A DNA stretch of 19,735 nucleotides from Clostridia bacterium (GTDB taxonomy: Bacteria > Bacillota > Clostridia > Oscillospirales > CAG-272), in NCBI GenBank assembly GCA_017408535.1, contig JAFQUL010000041.1:1-19735 (forward strand), in the 5' to 3' direction. The position numbers and the translations under genes are program-made. Of the stretch, positions 7,555-14,685 are shown piece by piece. Position 1 is the first letter of the stretch, and the number at the start of each line of letters is the position of its first letter. Under the pieces are notes generated by a model. The model did not search any database and was not told the DNA's origin. It worked only from the letters and a program-made list of their open reading frames with translations.

Positions 7555-9420
7555 TTACCAAAGAGCTCTCATTGAGTTAAGCACGGCAATGACCATCACA
7601 CCCACGTCCGCAAATATGGCAGGCCACAGATCGGTAATACCTGCCGCTCCGAGTAAAAGACATATAAGCTTTACCGAAACGGAAAAAACAATATTCTGAT
7701 AGACGATGGACATACATCTTTTCGACAGTCTGACAGCGAGAGCGACCTTGCCCGGATCATCGTCCATTATGACCGCGTCCGCCGCTTCAATAGCCGCATC
7801 CGACCCTATGCCGCCCATCGCAATCCCTACATCGGCACGGGAGAGGGCGGGTGCATCGTTGATACCGTCCCCCACAAAAACAAGATTTCCCTTGCTTTCT
7901 TTCAGTATTTTCTCGATCTCCGTTACCTTGTCACCGGGGAGAAGCTCATACCTGACTTCGTCTATACCCAGCCTGTCGGCTATCCGCTTGGCAGTAATAC
8001 GGTTGTCTCCGGTAAGCATAAAGGCTTTTTTGATACCTGCATTTTTCAGCTCTGCTATTCCCTCAGCGGAGCTTTCCTTGATCCTGTCAGACAGATCGAT
8101 ATACCCGAGATAATTGCCGTCTGACGAAATGTGCACTCTCGCCCCGATGGGCTCAGGTATATTATCGGGCAGAGAAACACCGAGAGTTTTCATCAGAGCA
8201 ATATTGCCGATAGCTGCCGGACTGCCGTTTACACACCCAACAATTCCTTCTCCGGCGATCTCTTTAAGGTCGCATACCTCAGTGCTCTCCACGTTTTCTG
8301 CCGCTTTCATAATGCTCTTGGCTATCGGGTGTGAGGAGCAGCTTTCAAGTGAAGCCGCGATGGACAATAGCCGGCTTTTACTCAAAGCTTCGCTGTGAAT
8401 ATCCGTTACCTCAAAGACACCGTGGGTAAGCGTTCCGGTTTTATCGAAGACGACCGTATCGGAACGGGATAATGCCTCAAGACAGCCGGAACCCTTTATA
8501 AGAATACCTTTTTTTCCTGCACCGCCAATGCCGGAGAAAAAGGTCAGCGGCACGCTTATGACCAGAGCGCAGGGACAGCTTATAACAAGAAATGTAAGGG
8601 CTCTGTATATCCATTCGGAAAAATCGGCTCTGCCGCTTACCGTAAGTGTGAAAACAGGTGGCAGCAATGCGAGAAGCAGTGCGGCAACACACACTGCAGG
8701 AGTGTATATCTTTGAAAATCTCGAAATGAATTTCTCGGGTCGTGATTTCTTTTTGCCGGCATCCTCCATCAGAGCCAGGATTTTGACGACGGTAGATTCA
8801 CCGAATTGTCTGTCGGTCCGTATTTTCAGCACACCGCTGAGGTTTACACATCCGCTTGTAACGCTGTCTCCTTCCTTTACCTCCCTCGGAATGCTCTCTC
8901 CGGTAATGGGGGAGGTATCAAGAGAGGAGCGTCCCTCGGTTATCTTTCCGTCAATGGCGATCTTCTCGCCGGGATAGACTACGGTAATGCTTCCGATATC
9001 CACTTCCTCAGGGGACACTACTGATATTCTACCCTCTGACTCTATATTTACGGTATCGGGACGGATGCTCATAAGAGCGGCAACATTACGCCTGCTTTTT
9101 CCAAAGGCACAGCTTTGGAACAGTTCACCGATCTGATAAAACAGCATTACCGCTACCGCCTCGGTGTAGTCGCCGCTGTCTGTGGCCGCAATAATTATCG
9201 CACCTACAGTGGCAAGTGCCATAAGAAAGTTCTCGTCAAAAAGCTGTCCGTGTATTATTCCCAGTGCCGCACGGCGGAGTATATCGTAGCCTACCGTAAG
9301 ATATGGGATCATATATAATAACAGCCGCGGGATACCGCTTACCGGAATAAAGAAAAGCAATACCGTCACTATAGCCGCGGCAATTATACGTAGAAGCAGT
9401 TTTTTCTGTTTTCTTGTCAC
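7555..9420 (-). CDS. cadA: Zn/Cd/Pb-translocating P1B-type ATPase (CadA/ZntA type)
   Basis: This membrane pump exports soft divalent metals. Numbering from the GTG at 9420 (621 residues), it shows TGES at 173-176 (actuator), the CPC metal site at 282-284, DKTGTLT with the phosphorylated Asp at 326, HP at 364-365, GDGINDAP at 517-524, Lys 584 in the seventh membrane helix and Asp 605 in the eighth (ADVGVMVIAVLNSMR). The CPC plus Lys/Asp combination is the P1B-2 (Zn/Cd/Pb) signature, as opposed to copper pumps. It lacks the usual N-terminal HMA domain, which is encoded by the separate gene just upstream. The frame is open to an ATG at 9471 inside that gene, but GTG 9420, with GAGGA eight bases upstream, gives the typical N-terminus (M)TRKQKKLLLR and is preferred. 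Confidence 0.93.
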   Translation of the reverse strand: MTRKQKKLLLRIIAAAIVTVLLFFIPVSGIPRLLLYMIPYLTVGYDILRRAALGIIHGQLFDENFLMALATVGAIIIAATDSGDYTEAVAVMLFYQIGELFQSCAFGKSRRNVAALMSIRPDTVNIESEGRISVVSPEEVDIGSITVVYPGEKIAIDGKITEGRSSLDTSPITGESIPREVKEGDSVTSGCVNLSGVLKIRTDRQFGESTVVKILALMEDAGKKKSRPEKFISRFSKIYTPAVCVAALLLALLPPVFTLTVSGRADFSEWIYRALTFLVISCPCALVISVPLTFFSGIGGAGKKGILIKGSGCLEALSRSDTVVFDKTGTLTHGVFEVTDIHSEALSKSRLLSIAASLESCSSHPIAKSIMKAAENVESTEVCDLKEIAGEGIVGCVNGSPAAIGNIALMKTLGVSLPDNIPEPIGARVHISSDGNYLGYIDLSDRIKESSAEGIAELKNAGIKKAFMLTGDNRITAKRIADRLGIDEVRYELLPGDKVTEIEKILKESKGNLVFVGDGINDAPALSRADVGIAMGGIGSDAAIEAADAVIMDDDPGKVALAVRLSKRCMSIVYQNIVFSVSVKLICLLLGAAGITDLWPAIFADVGVMVIAVLNSMRALW

Positions 9421-9428
9421 TATACTCG

Positions 9429-9433
9429 TCCTC
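9429..9433 (-). promoter_or_regulatory. Ribosome binding site that decides the ATPase start
   Basis: GAGGA on the minus strand overlaps the TGA stop of the HMA-domain gene and lies eight bases before the GTG at 9420. This suggests translational coupling of the two genes. Confidence 0.6.
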
Positions 9434-9650
9434 AGAAATATATCTCGCAGTCGGGCTCTATCCTTCTGCACACCCGAAGGATCTCCTTCATAACCTTTCG
9501 GGTATCCGCACCTTCCTCAAATTCAACGGTCATTTTGAGAGTCATAAAATTCACGTTGATCCCGATAACTTCCTTTATCTTGCCTGCGGCCTGTTCCATT
9601 TTTGCGGCACAGTTTGCACAGTCAACTTCAATATCAAAAATTTTGATCAT
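9432..9650 (-). CDS. Stand-alone heavy-metal-associated (HMA) domain protein
   Basis: The 72-residue protein is a single HMA (ferredoxin-like) domain with the metal-binding CxxC as DCANCA (C11 and C14), where classic copper chaperones have MTCxxC. It probably gives metal to, or acts as a detached N-terminal domain of, the ATPase encoded 11 bases downstream. An Asp directly before the CxxC is seen in Zn/Cd-type HMA domains such as ZntA and favours divalent metal over Cu(I) (inference). The ATG has a strong AGGAGGA ribosome binding site, and the gene is the first of the repressor-controlled operon. Confidence 0.88.
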   Translation of the reverse strand: MIKIFDIEVDCANCAAKMEQAAGKIKEVIGINVNFMTLKMTVEFEEGADTRKVMKEILRVCRRIEPDCEIYF

Positions 9651-9671
9651 AACAGCTTCCTCCTAATATTA

Positions 9672-9697
9672 AACAATTAAACAATCGTTTAATTGTT
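9672..9697. promoter_or_regulatory. Palindromic ArsR/SmtB-type operator
   Basis: AACAATTAAAC (9672-9682) and GTTTAATTGTT (9687-9697) form a perfect 11-bp inverted repeat around AATC. It begins one or two bases downstream of the predicted transcription start of the HMA-ATPase operon, where a bound repressor would block RNA polymerase. The form fits ArsR-family operators, and the divergent ArsR gene is the obvious ligand. Binding is inferred. Confidence 0.75.
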
Positions 9698-9705
9698 ATG
9701 GCATC

Positions 9706-9734
9706 AGTATACCACCGATGCCGTGCTTTGTCAA
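9706..9734 (-). promoter_or_regulatory. Sigma-A promoter of the HMA-ATPase operon
   Basis: On the minus strand TTGACA (9734-9729), exactly 17 bases, then TATACT (9711-9706). The expected start is near 9699, at the edge of the operator palindrome, about 49 bases upstream of the HMA start codon. Confidence 0.8.
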
Positions 9735-9783
9735 GATACCGTGAGAATTTTTGCGAGAAAAATTTATATCGGATAATTTTTGA

Positions 9784-9824
9784 TAATTATATCTTTTTTT
9801 ATTTTATAATATGTGATATAATTA
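9784..9824. repeat. Widely spaced 10-bp inverted repeat at the arsR promoter
   Basis: TAATTATATC (9784-9793) and GATATAATTA (9815-9824) are exact reverse complements, 31 bases apart centre to centre, close to three helical turns. The right arm overlaps the arsR -10 element. The sequence is very AT-rich, so chance is possible. Confidence 0.4.
9814..9822 (+). promoter_or_regulatory. Extended -10 promoter of arsR
   Basis: TGATATAAT is a perfect extended -10 (TGnTATAAT), with only a T-tract at the -35 position. It lies 34 bases before the GTG start. An alternative is TTGATA (9780-9785) with TATAAT (9805-9810) at a long 19-base spacing. Confidence 0.55.
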
Positions 9825-9855
9825 AAATGTATAACTTTGACTGAGGAGGGATAGT

Positions 9856-10236
9856 GTGACGAAGCTTCCGCATGACCACGGGGAACACCCTGAGGACATT
9901 ATTCCGCTGTTTGAAAACGGCGAGCATTTTCTTATGCTGTCAGAGCTTTTTAGACAGTTTAGCGACGGTAACAGGATCAGACTTTTCTGGATACTTTGCC
10001 ACTGCGAGGAGTGTGTCATAAACCTGTCTGCCATGATGAATATGAGCAGTCCGGCAATATCCCATCACTTAAAGCAGCTGAAGTCGGCAGGCCTTATCAC
10101 CGGCCGCAGAAACGGCAAGGAGGTATATTACCGCGCCGCAGATACTCCGGTGGTAAAGGCTCTTCACGACGCAATACGTGAGCTCAGCGAGCTCAGCTGC
10201 CCCGGCGGATGCCTCATCCCGGAAGAAAAGAAATAA
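9856..10236 (+). CDS. ArsR/SmtB-family metal-sensing repressor
   Basis: The 126-residue winged-helix protein is divergent from the metal pump operon and is its likely repressor, released when Cd, Zn or Pb binds. The HTH region reads INLSAMMNMSSPAISHHLKQLKSAGLI (55-81), and the wing is RRNGKEVYYR (84-93). Candidate metal ligands are C48, C50 and C53 (LCHCEEC) just before the recognition helices, where CadC and ArsR place their Cys ligands; an N-terminal His cluster (H6, H8, H11); and a C-terminal CPGGC (C115, C119). Such a Cys-rich set fits a soft-metal sensor. It starts at GTG 9856, five bases after GAGGAGGG. No terminator follows, and the sugar operon begins 36 bases downstream. Confidence 0.92.
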   Translation: MTKLPHDHGEHPEDIIPLFENGEHFLMLSELFRQFSDGNRIRLFWILCHCEECVINLSAMMNMSSPAISHHLKQLKSAGLITGRRNGKEVYYRAADTPVVKALHDAIRELSELSCPGGCLIPEEKK

Positions 10237-10272
10237 AAACAAACTACCTTATAAGTGTAAAGGAGAAGAAAT

Positions 10273-11112
10273 ATGAACTACCGTCTCGGTATATATGAAA
10301 AGGCTATGCCCGCCGAGCTTTCCTGGAAGGAAAGAATGGAGGCGGCAGGCAGGGCCGGATTTGATTTTGTGGAAATAAGCATTGACGAGACCGATGCCCG
10401 TCTTGAAAGACTTAAGAGTCCTGTTGAGTTCCGCCGTGAGCTTCGTGCCCTTGGAGAAGAGACCGGTACTCCTATTGAGACAATGTGCCTCAGTGGACAC
10501 CGCAAGTATCCTATGGGCAGCAGTGATCCCGCTATCGAGGCTCGCTCACTTGAGATAATGCAGGATGCCATTACCTTTGCTAAGGACGTTGGCATCAGAA
10601 TAATCCAGCTTGCAGGATACGACGTATATTATGACGAGACTCCATCACCCGAGACCAGAGCCCGTTTTATTAAAAACCTCAGAAAGAGTGCCGTAATGGC
10701 AGCGGAGCACGGTGTGATCCTTGCTCTTGAGACTATGGAGAATGATTTCTGCAACACCGCAACAAAAGCACTCGATTTTGTTAAGGCAGTCAATTCCCCC
10801 TTCGTTAAGATATATCCCGACGTAGGTAATATACATAACGGAACCGACGATCCTCTGGGCGATCTTAAAAATGCTGAGGGCAATATAGTCGCCGCTCACC
10901 TTAAGGAGACAAAGGAGGGTATCTTCCGCGATCTCTTCTACGGAGAAGGCAGAGTCGATATGGAGGGATCTGTCAAGACCCTTTATTCTATGGGTGTCCG
11001 CCGCTATAATGCCGAGTTCTGGTATGACGGCGGTGAAAACTGGAGAGAGAGACTCTCAGATGCAAACGATTATCTGAGAAAATATCTTGATAAGGAGGTC
11101 AGAGCAGAATGA
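10273..11112 (+). CDS. ulaE: L-ribulose-5-phosphate 3-epimerase (UlaE/SgaU type)
   Basis: This enzyme interconverts L-xylulose 5-phosphate and L-ribulose 5-phosphate. The 279-residue TIM barrel closely follows E. coli UlaE. It begins LGIYEKAMP, has FVEISIDETDARLERL (32-47), MCLSGHRKYPMGS (71-83) and IQLAGYDVYY (111-120), and keeps the four metal and catalytic residues E153 (ALETM), D183 (YPDVGN), H209 (AAHLKET) and E248 (NAEFW). AAAGGAG precedes the ATG. Its stop overlaps the kinase start as ATGA, so the two are translationally coupled. No promoter of its own is visible in the 36 bases after arsR. Confidence 0.93.
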   Translation: MNYRLGIYEKAMPAELSWKERMEAAGRAGFDFVEISIDETDARLERLKSPVEFRRELRALGEETGTPIETMCLSGHRKYPMGSSDPAIEARSLEIMQDAITFAKDVGIRIIQLAGYDVYYDETPSPETRARFIKNLRKSAVMAAEHGVILALETMENDFCNTATKALDFVKAVNSPFVKIYPDVGNIHNGTDDPLGDLKNAEGNIVAAHLKETKEGIFRDLFYGEGRVDMEGSVKTLYSMGVRRYNAEFWYDGGENWRERLSDANDYLRKYLDKEVRAE

Positions 11113-12602
11113 GCCGTTACGTATGCGGTATAGATAATGGCGGTACTGCGGTAAAATGCGCTTTGTTCGACCTTAAAGGTCGCGAGATCGCAGTTGTTTC
11201 CGCACCTACCCCTCTTCACAGCCCGAGGCCCGGCTTTGAAGAACGTGATATGGATCAGCTCTGGGCCGCAAATGCAGACGTTATCCGCCGCTGTATCGAA
11301 AAGGCGGGTATATCCGGCGACGAGATCATCGGTGTAGGATGTACCGGTCACGGTAAGGGACTGTACCCCGTAGCCGCTGACGGAACTCCTGTAAGATATG
11401 CGATCGCATCTACCGACAGCCGTGCAGTATCCTATATAGAGAAATGGTCAGAGGACGGTACCTCTGATAAGCTCAGCGAGCTTACCCTTCACCGTCCTAT
11501 CGCCTGCCAGCCCACCGCACTTCTTGCATGGCTCCGTGACAACGAGCCTGACAGCTACAAAAATATCCGCTGGGTATTTGAGGCAAAGGACTATATCCGC
11601 TTCCGTCTCACAGGAGAGGCAAGGGCGGAGACTACCGACTACTCCGGAAGCGGTATGATGAACCTCAGAGAACAGCAGTTCGATAAAAAGATATTTGATA
11701 TTATCGGTATCCCCGAGATGTTTGACTGTCTGCCGGAGCTTTGCAGCTCTGCAGAGCTGTGCGGCAGAGTATCGGCTGAAGCCGCACGCGTTACCGGTCT
11801 GAAGGAAGGTACTCCCGTCAGCGGCGGTATGTTCGATATTGATGCCTGTGCAATTGCCGCAGGAGTTACTGACGGAGATACTATCTGTATGATCACCGGT
11901 ACCTGGAGCATTAACGAATACGTTGCCGATGCCCCCGTGCTTGACGGCGGTAACCTTAACTCTCTTTACTGCATCCCCGGAAAATATCTTATTGAGGAAA
12001 GCAGTGCTACCTCCGCCGGTAACCTTGAGTGGTTGGTATCTCTTATGATGGAGAAGGAAGCAGAGGAGGCTAAGAAGGCGGGCGTTTCGGTCTACAAGCT
12101 CATCGACGATATGGTAGATGCACTTAAGCCTGAGGACAGCGACGTAATGTTCGTACCATTCCTCTACGGAACCAATTCCTCCGGTAGAAACCGTGCAGTT
12201 TTTGACGGACTTGATATGTCCCACGGAAAGGTACATCTCCTCAGAGCGGTTTTTGAGGGTGTTGCTTTTTCCCACTACTATCACCTCAGCCGTCTGCTTT
12301 CCGCCCGTACAGCTCCCGGTGCCATCAGAATGGTAGGCGGTGCGGCCCGTTCCTCCGTTTGGGCACAGATGTTTGCCGATGTTATGGGTATTCCGGTAGT
12401 AACAGTTACAGCTAAAGAGCCCGGTGCTCTCGGAGCGGCTATGTCTTCTGCCGTTGCCTCCGGTCATTTCGCTGACTACAACGCTGCTGCGGCAGAAATG
12501 GTTGGCTTCAGAGAAACTATATACCCCGATGCAGGCCGACACGATATATATATGAAAAAATATGAAAAATACTGCCGTCTTATCGGCGTAAAAGGAGAAT
12601 GA
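11109..12602 (+). CDS. lyxK: FGGY-family carbohydrate kinase, probable L-xylulokinase
   Basis: It phosphorylates a ketopentose with ATP, most likely L-xylulose. The 497-residue length equals that of E. coli LyxK, and landmark segments match: the N-terminal nucleotide loop CGIDNGGTAVK (6-16), GFEERDM (42-48), the catalytic-base region GGMFDID (D243), the ESSATSAGNLEW segment (297-308), and the C-terminal MVGGAARSSVWAQMFAD (408-424). Its place between the 3-epimerase and the 4-epimerase supports L-xylulose over D-xylulose or glycerol. Related FGGY kinases acting on other sugars cannot be excluded by sequence alone. It overlaps the gene before it by four bases and is four bases from the gene after it. 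Confidence 0.88.
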   Translation: MSRYVCGIDNGGTAVKCALFDLKGREIAVVSAPTPLHSPRPGFEERDMDQLWAANADVIRRCIEKAGISGDEIIGVGCTGHGKGLYPVAADGTPVRYAIASTDSRAVSYIEKWSEDGTSDKLSELTLHRPIACQPTALLAWLRDNEPDSYKNIRWVFEAKDYIRFRLTGEARAETTDYSGSGMMNLREQQFDKKIFDIIGIPEMFDCLPELCSSAELCGRVSAEAARVTGLKEGTPVSGGMFDIDACAIAAGVTDGDTICMITGTWSINEYVADAPVLDGGNLNSLYCIPGKYLIEESSATSAGNLEWLVSLMMEKEAEEAKKAGVSVYKLIDDMVDALKPEDSDVMFVPFLYGTNSSGRNRAVFDGLDMSHGKVHLLRAVFEGVAFSHYYHLSRLLSARTAPGAIRMVGGAARSSVWAQMFADVMGIPVVTVTAKEPGALGAAMSSAVASGHFADYNAAAAEMVGFRETIYPDAGRHDIYMKKYEKYCRLIGVKGE

Positions 12603-12606
12603 TAAT

Positions 12607-13296
12607 ATGCTTGAAGCACTGAGAAAAACAGTATGTGATGCTAACTGCCGTCTTCCCGAGCACGGTCTCGTTACCTTTACTTGGGGTAACGTAAGTGCTA
12701 TCGACCGTGAGAGCGGCCTTGTTGTAATAAAGCCCTCCGGTGTTCCTTATGAGGAGCTTACCCCCGAGAATATGGTCATTACCGATCTTGAGGGTAAAGT
12801 AGTTGAGGGCGATCTCCGCCCTTCCTCAGACCTTCCCACTCATCTTGAGATATACAAGGCATTCCCCGACGTTGGCGGCGTAGTACATACTCACTCCCGT
12901 TACGCAACTCTTTGGGCACAGTCCGGCAGAGATATTCCTGCATACGGTACCACTCACGCCGATTACTTCTACGGACCCGTACCCTGTACCCGTCCTATGA
13001 CCCCCGAGGAAATTCTTGGCGGATCATATGAGAAGGAGACCGGTACCGTTATCGTTGAGGCATTCAAGGACAAGAAAGCGAAGGAGGTGCCCGGTGCTCT
13101 CGTTTGCTCCCACGGTCCTTTCTCCTGGGGTAGGGATGCCGATCAGGCGGTGTACCACGCAGTAGTTCTTGAGGAGGTTGCTGCAATGGCACTCTTCACC
13201 GAGCAGCTCGGCCGCAAGGAGCCTATGCAGAATGAGCTTCTTGAAGTACACTATCAGCGTAAGCACGGCAAGAATGCATACTACGGACAGAAGTAA
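12607..13296 (+). CDS. araD: L-ribulose-5-phosphate 4-epimerase (AraD/UlaF type)
   Basis: This class II aldolase-fold, zinc-dependent enzyme converts L-ribulose 5-phosphate to D-xylulose 5-phosphate, the last step of the route encoded here. At 229 residues it matches E. coli AraD (231). The metal ligands are present as D75, H94, H96 (HTH) and H169 (SHG), and the catalytic Asp is D119 (HADYFYG). A C-terminal Tyr (225 or 226) fits the catalytic Tyr 229. The AAAGGAG ribosome binding site lies at the end of the kinase gene. It is the last gene of the operon, with a perfect terminator 13 bases past its stop. Confidence 0.94.
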   Translation: MLEALRKTVCDANCRLPEHGLVTFTWGNVSAIDRESGLVVIKPSGVPYEELTPENMVITDLEGKVVEGDLRPSSDLPTHLEIYKAFPDVGGVVHTHSRYATLWAQSGRDIPAYGTTHADYFYGPVPCTRPMTPEEILGGSYEKETGTVIVEAFKDKKAKEVPGALVCSHGPFSWGRDADQAVYHAVVLEEVAAMALFTEQLGRKEPMQNELLEVHYQRKHGKNAYYGQK

Positions 13297-13309
13297 TATC
13301 GGTAGCAGA

Positions 13310-13349
13310 AATAAAAAAGATCACAACCGCGGTTGTGATCTTTTTTATT
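13310..13349. terminator. Bidirectional terminator, perfect 40-base palindrome
   Basis: Bases 13310-13329 are the exact reverse complement of 13330-13349. The core GATCACAACCG/CGGTTGTGATC is flanked by A6 and T6 tracts. It separates the convergent araD and aminotransferase genes and can end both transcripts. Confidence 0.92.
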
Positions 13350-13360
13350 AACTTTTTTTA

Positions 13361-14647
13361 TTATTTCTCACGCTCAATGAGATCCTCAAGAGCCGCAATT
13401 CTTACGCAAAGAGTAAGCACCTTAGCTGCCGCCTTTACATCGGGGAGAGAAGGATAGGTGGGGGCGATACGGAGGTTTCTGTCGTAGGGGTCACGGCCGT
13501 AGGGGAAGGAAGCTCCCGCACCGGTAAGGGTTACGCCGACCTCCTTTGCAAGATTCCAGACTCTCTTTGCAGAACCGGTTGTTACGTCAAGGCTGATAAA
13601 GTACCCGCCCTTGGGCTCGGTCCAACGGGCAACACCGGTATCTCCCAGATCCTCTCTGAGTGCGGTAAGAACTGCCTCAAACTTTGGTCTGATGATATCG
13701 GCATGGTGCCGCATATGTCTGCGGACACCCTTTGCGTTCTGGAAGTACTTTACGTGTCTGAGCTGGTTTATCTTATCGTGACCGATGGTCTGTACAGATA
13801 CTATCTTCTTGATCTGCTCCATATTCTTCTCGGAGGTAGCAAGGAGAGCTACGCCGGAGCCGGGGAAGCTGATCTTAGAGGTGGATGCAAAGTAGAGAAT
13901 GTGATCGGTGGTACCGTACTCGTCTGCAAGATCGAATATATTGGCAAGCTCTACCTTTTCATCATAGAGATCGTGAACTGCATACGCGTTATCCCAGAAT
14001 ATACGGAAATCGGGAGCCTTGGGCTTAAGTGCCGCAAACTGACACACTACCTCATCTGAGAAAACAGTTCCTGTGGGGTTGGAGTATTTAGGAACGCACC
14101 AGATACCCTTGATCTGGGGATCGTTCTGGACGAGCTCACGGATAACCTCCATATCAGGTCCGTCCTCTCTGAGCTCGACAGGGATCATATCGATACCGAA
14201 GGTTTCGCAGATAGCAAAGTGTCTGTCATAGCCGGGGGTGAGGCAGATAAACTTGATGGCACCCTGCTTGCACCAAGGCTCGTTGCCCTCGCCCATACCG
14301 TAGATCATAGCGCGGGCAATGGTATCGTACATCATATTAAGGCTGGAGTTACCGCCGATAAATATTCTTTCGGGAGCGATACCGAGAAGCTCGGAGAAAA
14401 GGCGCTTTGCCTCGGGAAGTCCGTCAAGATTACCGTAGTTACGGCAGTCAAAGCCGGTTTCGGTAAAGCAGTCGTTACTGTGGGAGATAACGCCCAGCAT
14501 ACCCATTGTTATGTCAAGCTGATCTGCGCCGGGCTTGCCTCGCGAAAGGTCGAGGGAAATACCCTCTGCTTTGATCTTATTGTATTCTGCGTAGAGAGTG
14601 TCAAGCTCAGCCTTACGCGCTGCGCCGTCCAGGGAAAGATAGTTCAT
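13361..14647 (-). CDS. PLP-dependent class I/II aminotransferase (MocR-type domain, aspartate aminotransferase-like)
   Basis: This 428-residue enzyme belongs to the group often annotated as putative aspartate aminotransferase or Aminotran_MocR (PF12897), without the DNA-binding domain of true MocR regulators. Numbering from the ATG at 14647: LDLSRGKPG at 32-40, NPTG at 190-193, the cofactor-ring Asp in FWDNAYAV (D219, Y222), and the Schiff-base lysine K258 in STSKISFPGSG. The amino donor is unproven. The frame is open to 14725, but that would overlap the end of asnS by 40 bases. The ATG at 14647, with AGGAG about 11 bases upstream, gives the usual family N-terminus. It follows asnS by 38 bases without a terminator, so the two are probably co-transcribed. 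Confidence 0.88.
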   Translation of the reverse strand: MNYLSLDGAARKAELDTLYAEYNKIKAEGISLDLSRGKPGADQLDITMGMLGVISHSNDCFTETGFDCRNYGNLDGLPEAKRLFSELLGIAPERIFIGGNSSLNMMYDTIARAMIYGMGEGNEPWCKQGAIKFICLTPGYDRHFAICETFGIDMIPVELREDGPDMEVIRELVQNDPQIKGIWCVPKYSNPTGTVFSDEVVCQFAALKPKAPDFRIFWDNAYAVHDLYDEKVELANIFDLADEYGTTDHILYFASTSKISFPGSGVALLATSEKNMEQIKKIVSVQTIGHDKINQLRHVKYFQNAKGVRRHMRHHADIIRPKFEAVLTALREDLGDTGVARWTEPKGGYFISLDVTTGSAKRVWNLAKEVGVTLTGAGASFPYGRDPYDRNLRIAPTYPSLPDVKAAAKVLTLCVRIAALEDLIEREK

Positions 14648-14685
14648 ATACGGGAAAACTCCTAATTGAAATTGAATTTGTGTTA

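Noticed and set aside
11448..12542. 364-codon minus-strand open frame
   Set aside because: Antisense to the L-xylulokinase gene; composition is typical of a shadow frame and no domain is visible.
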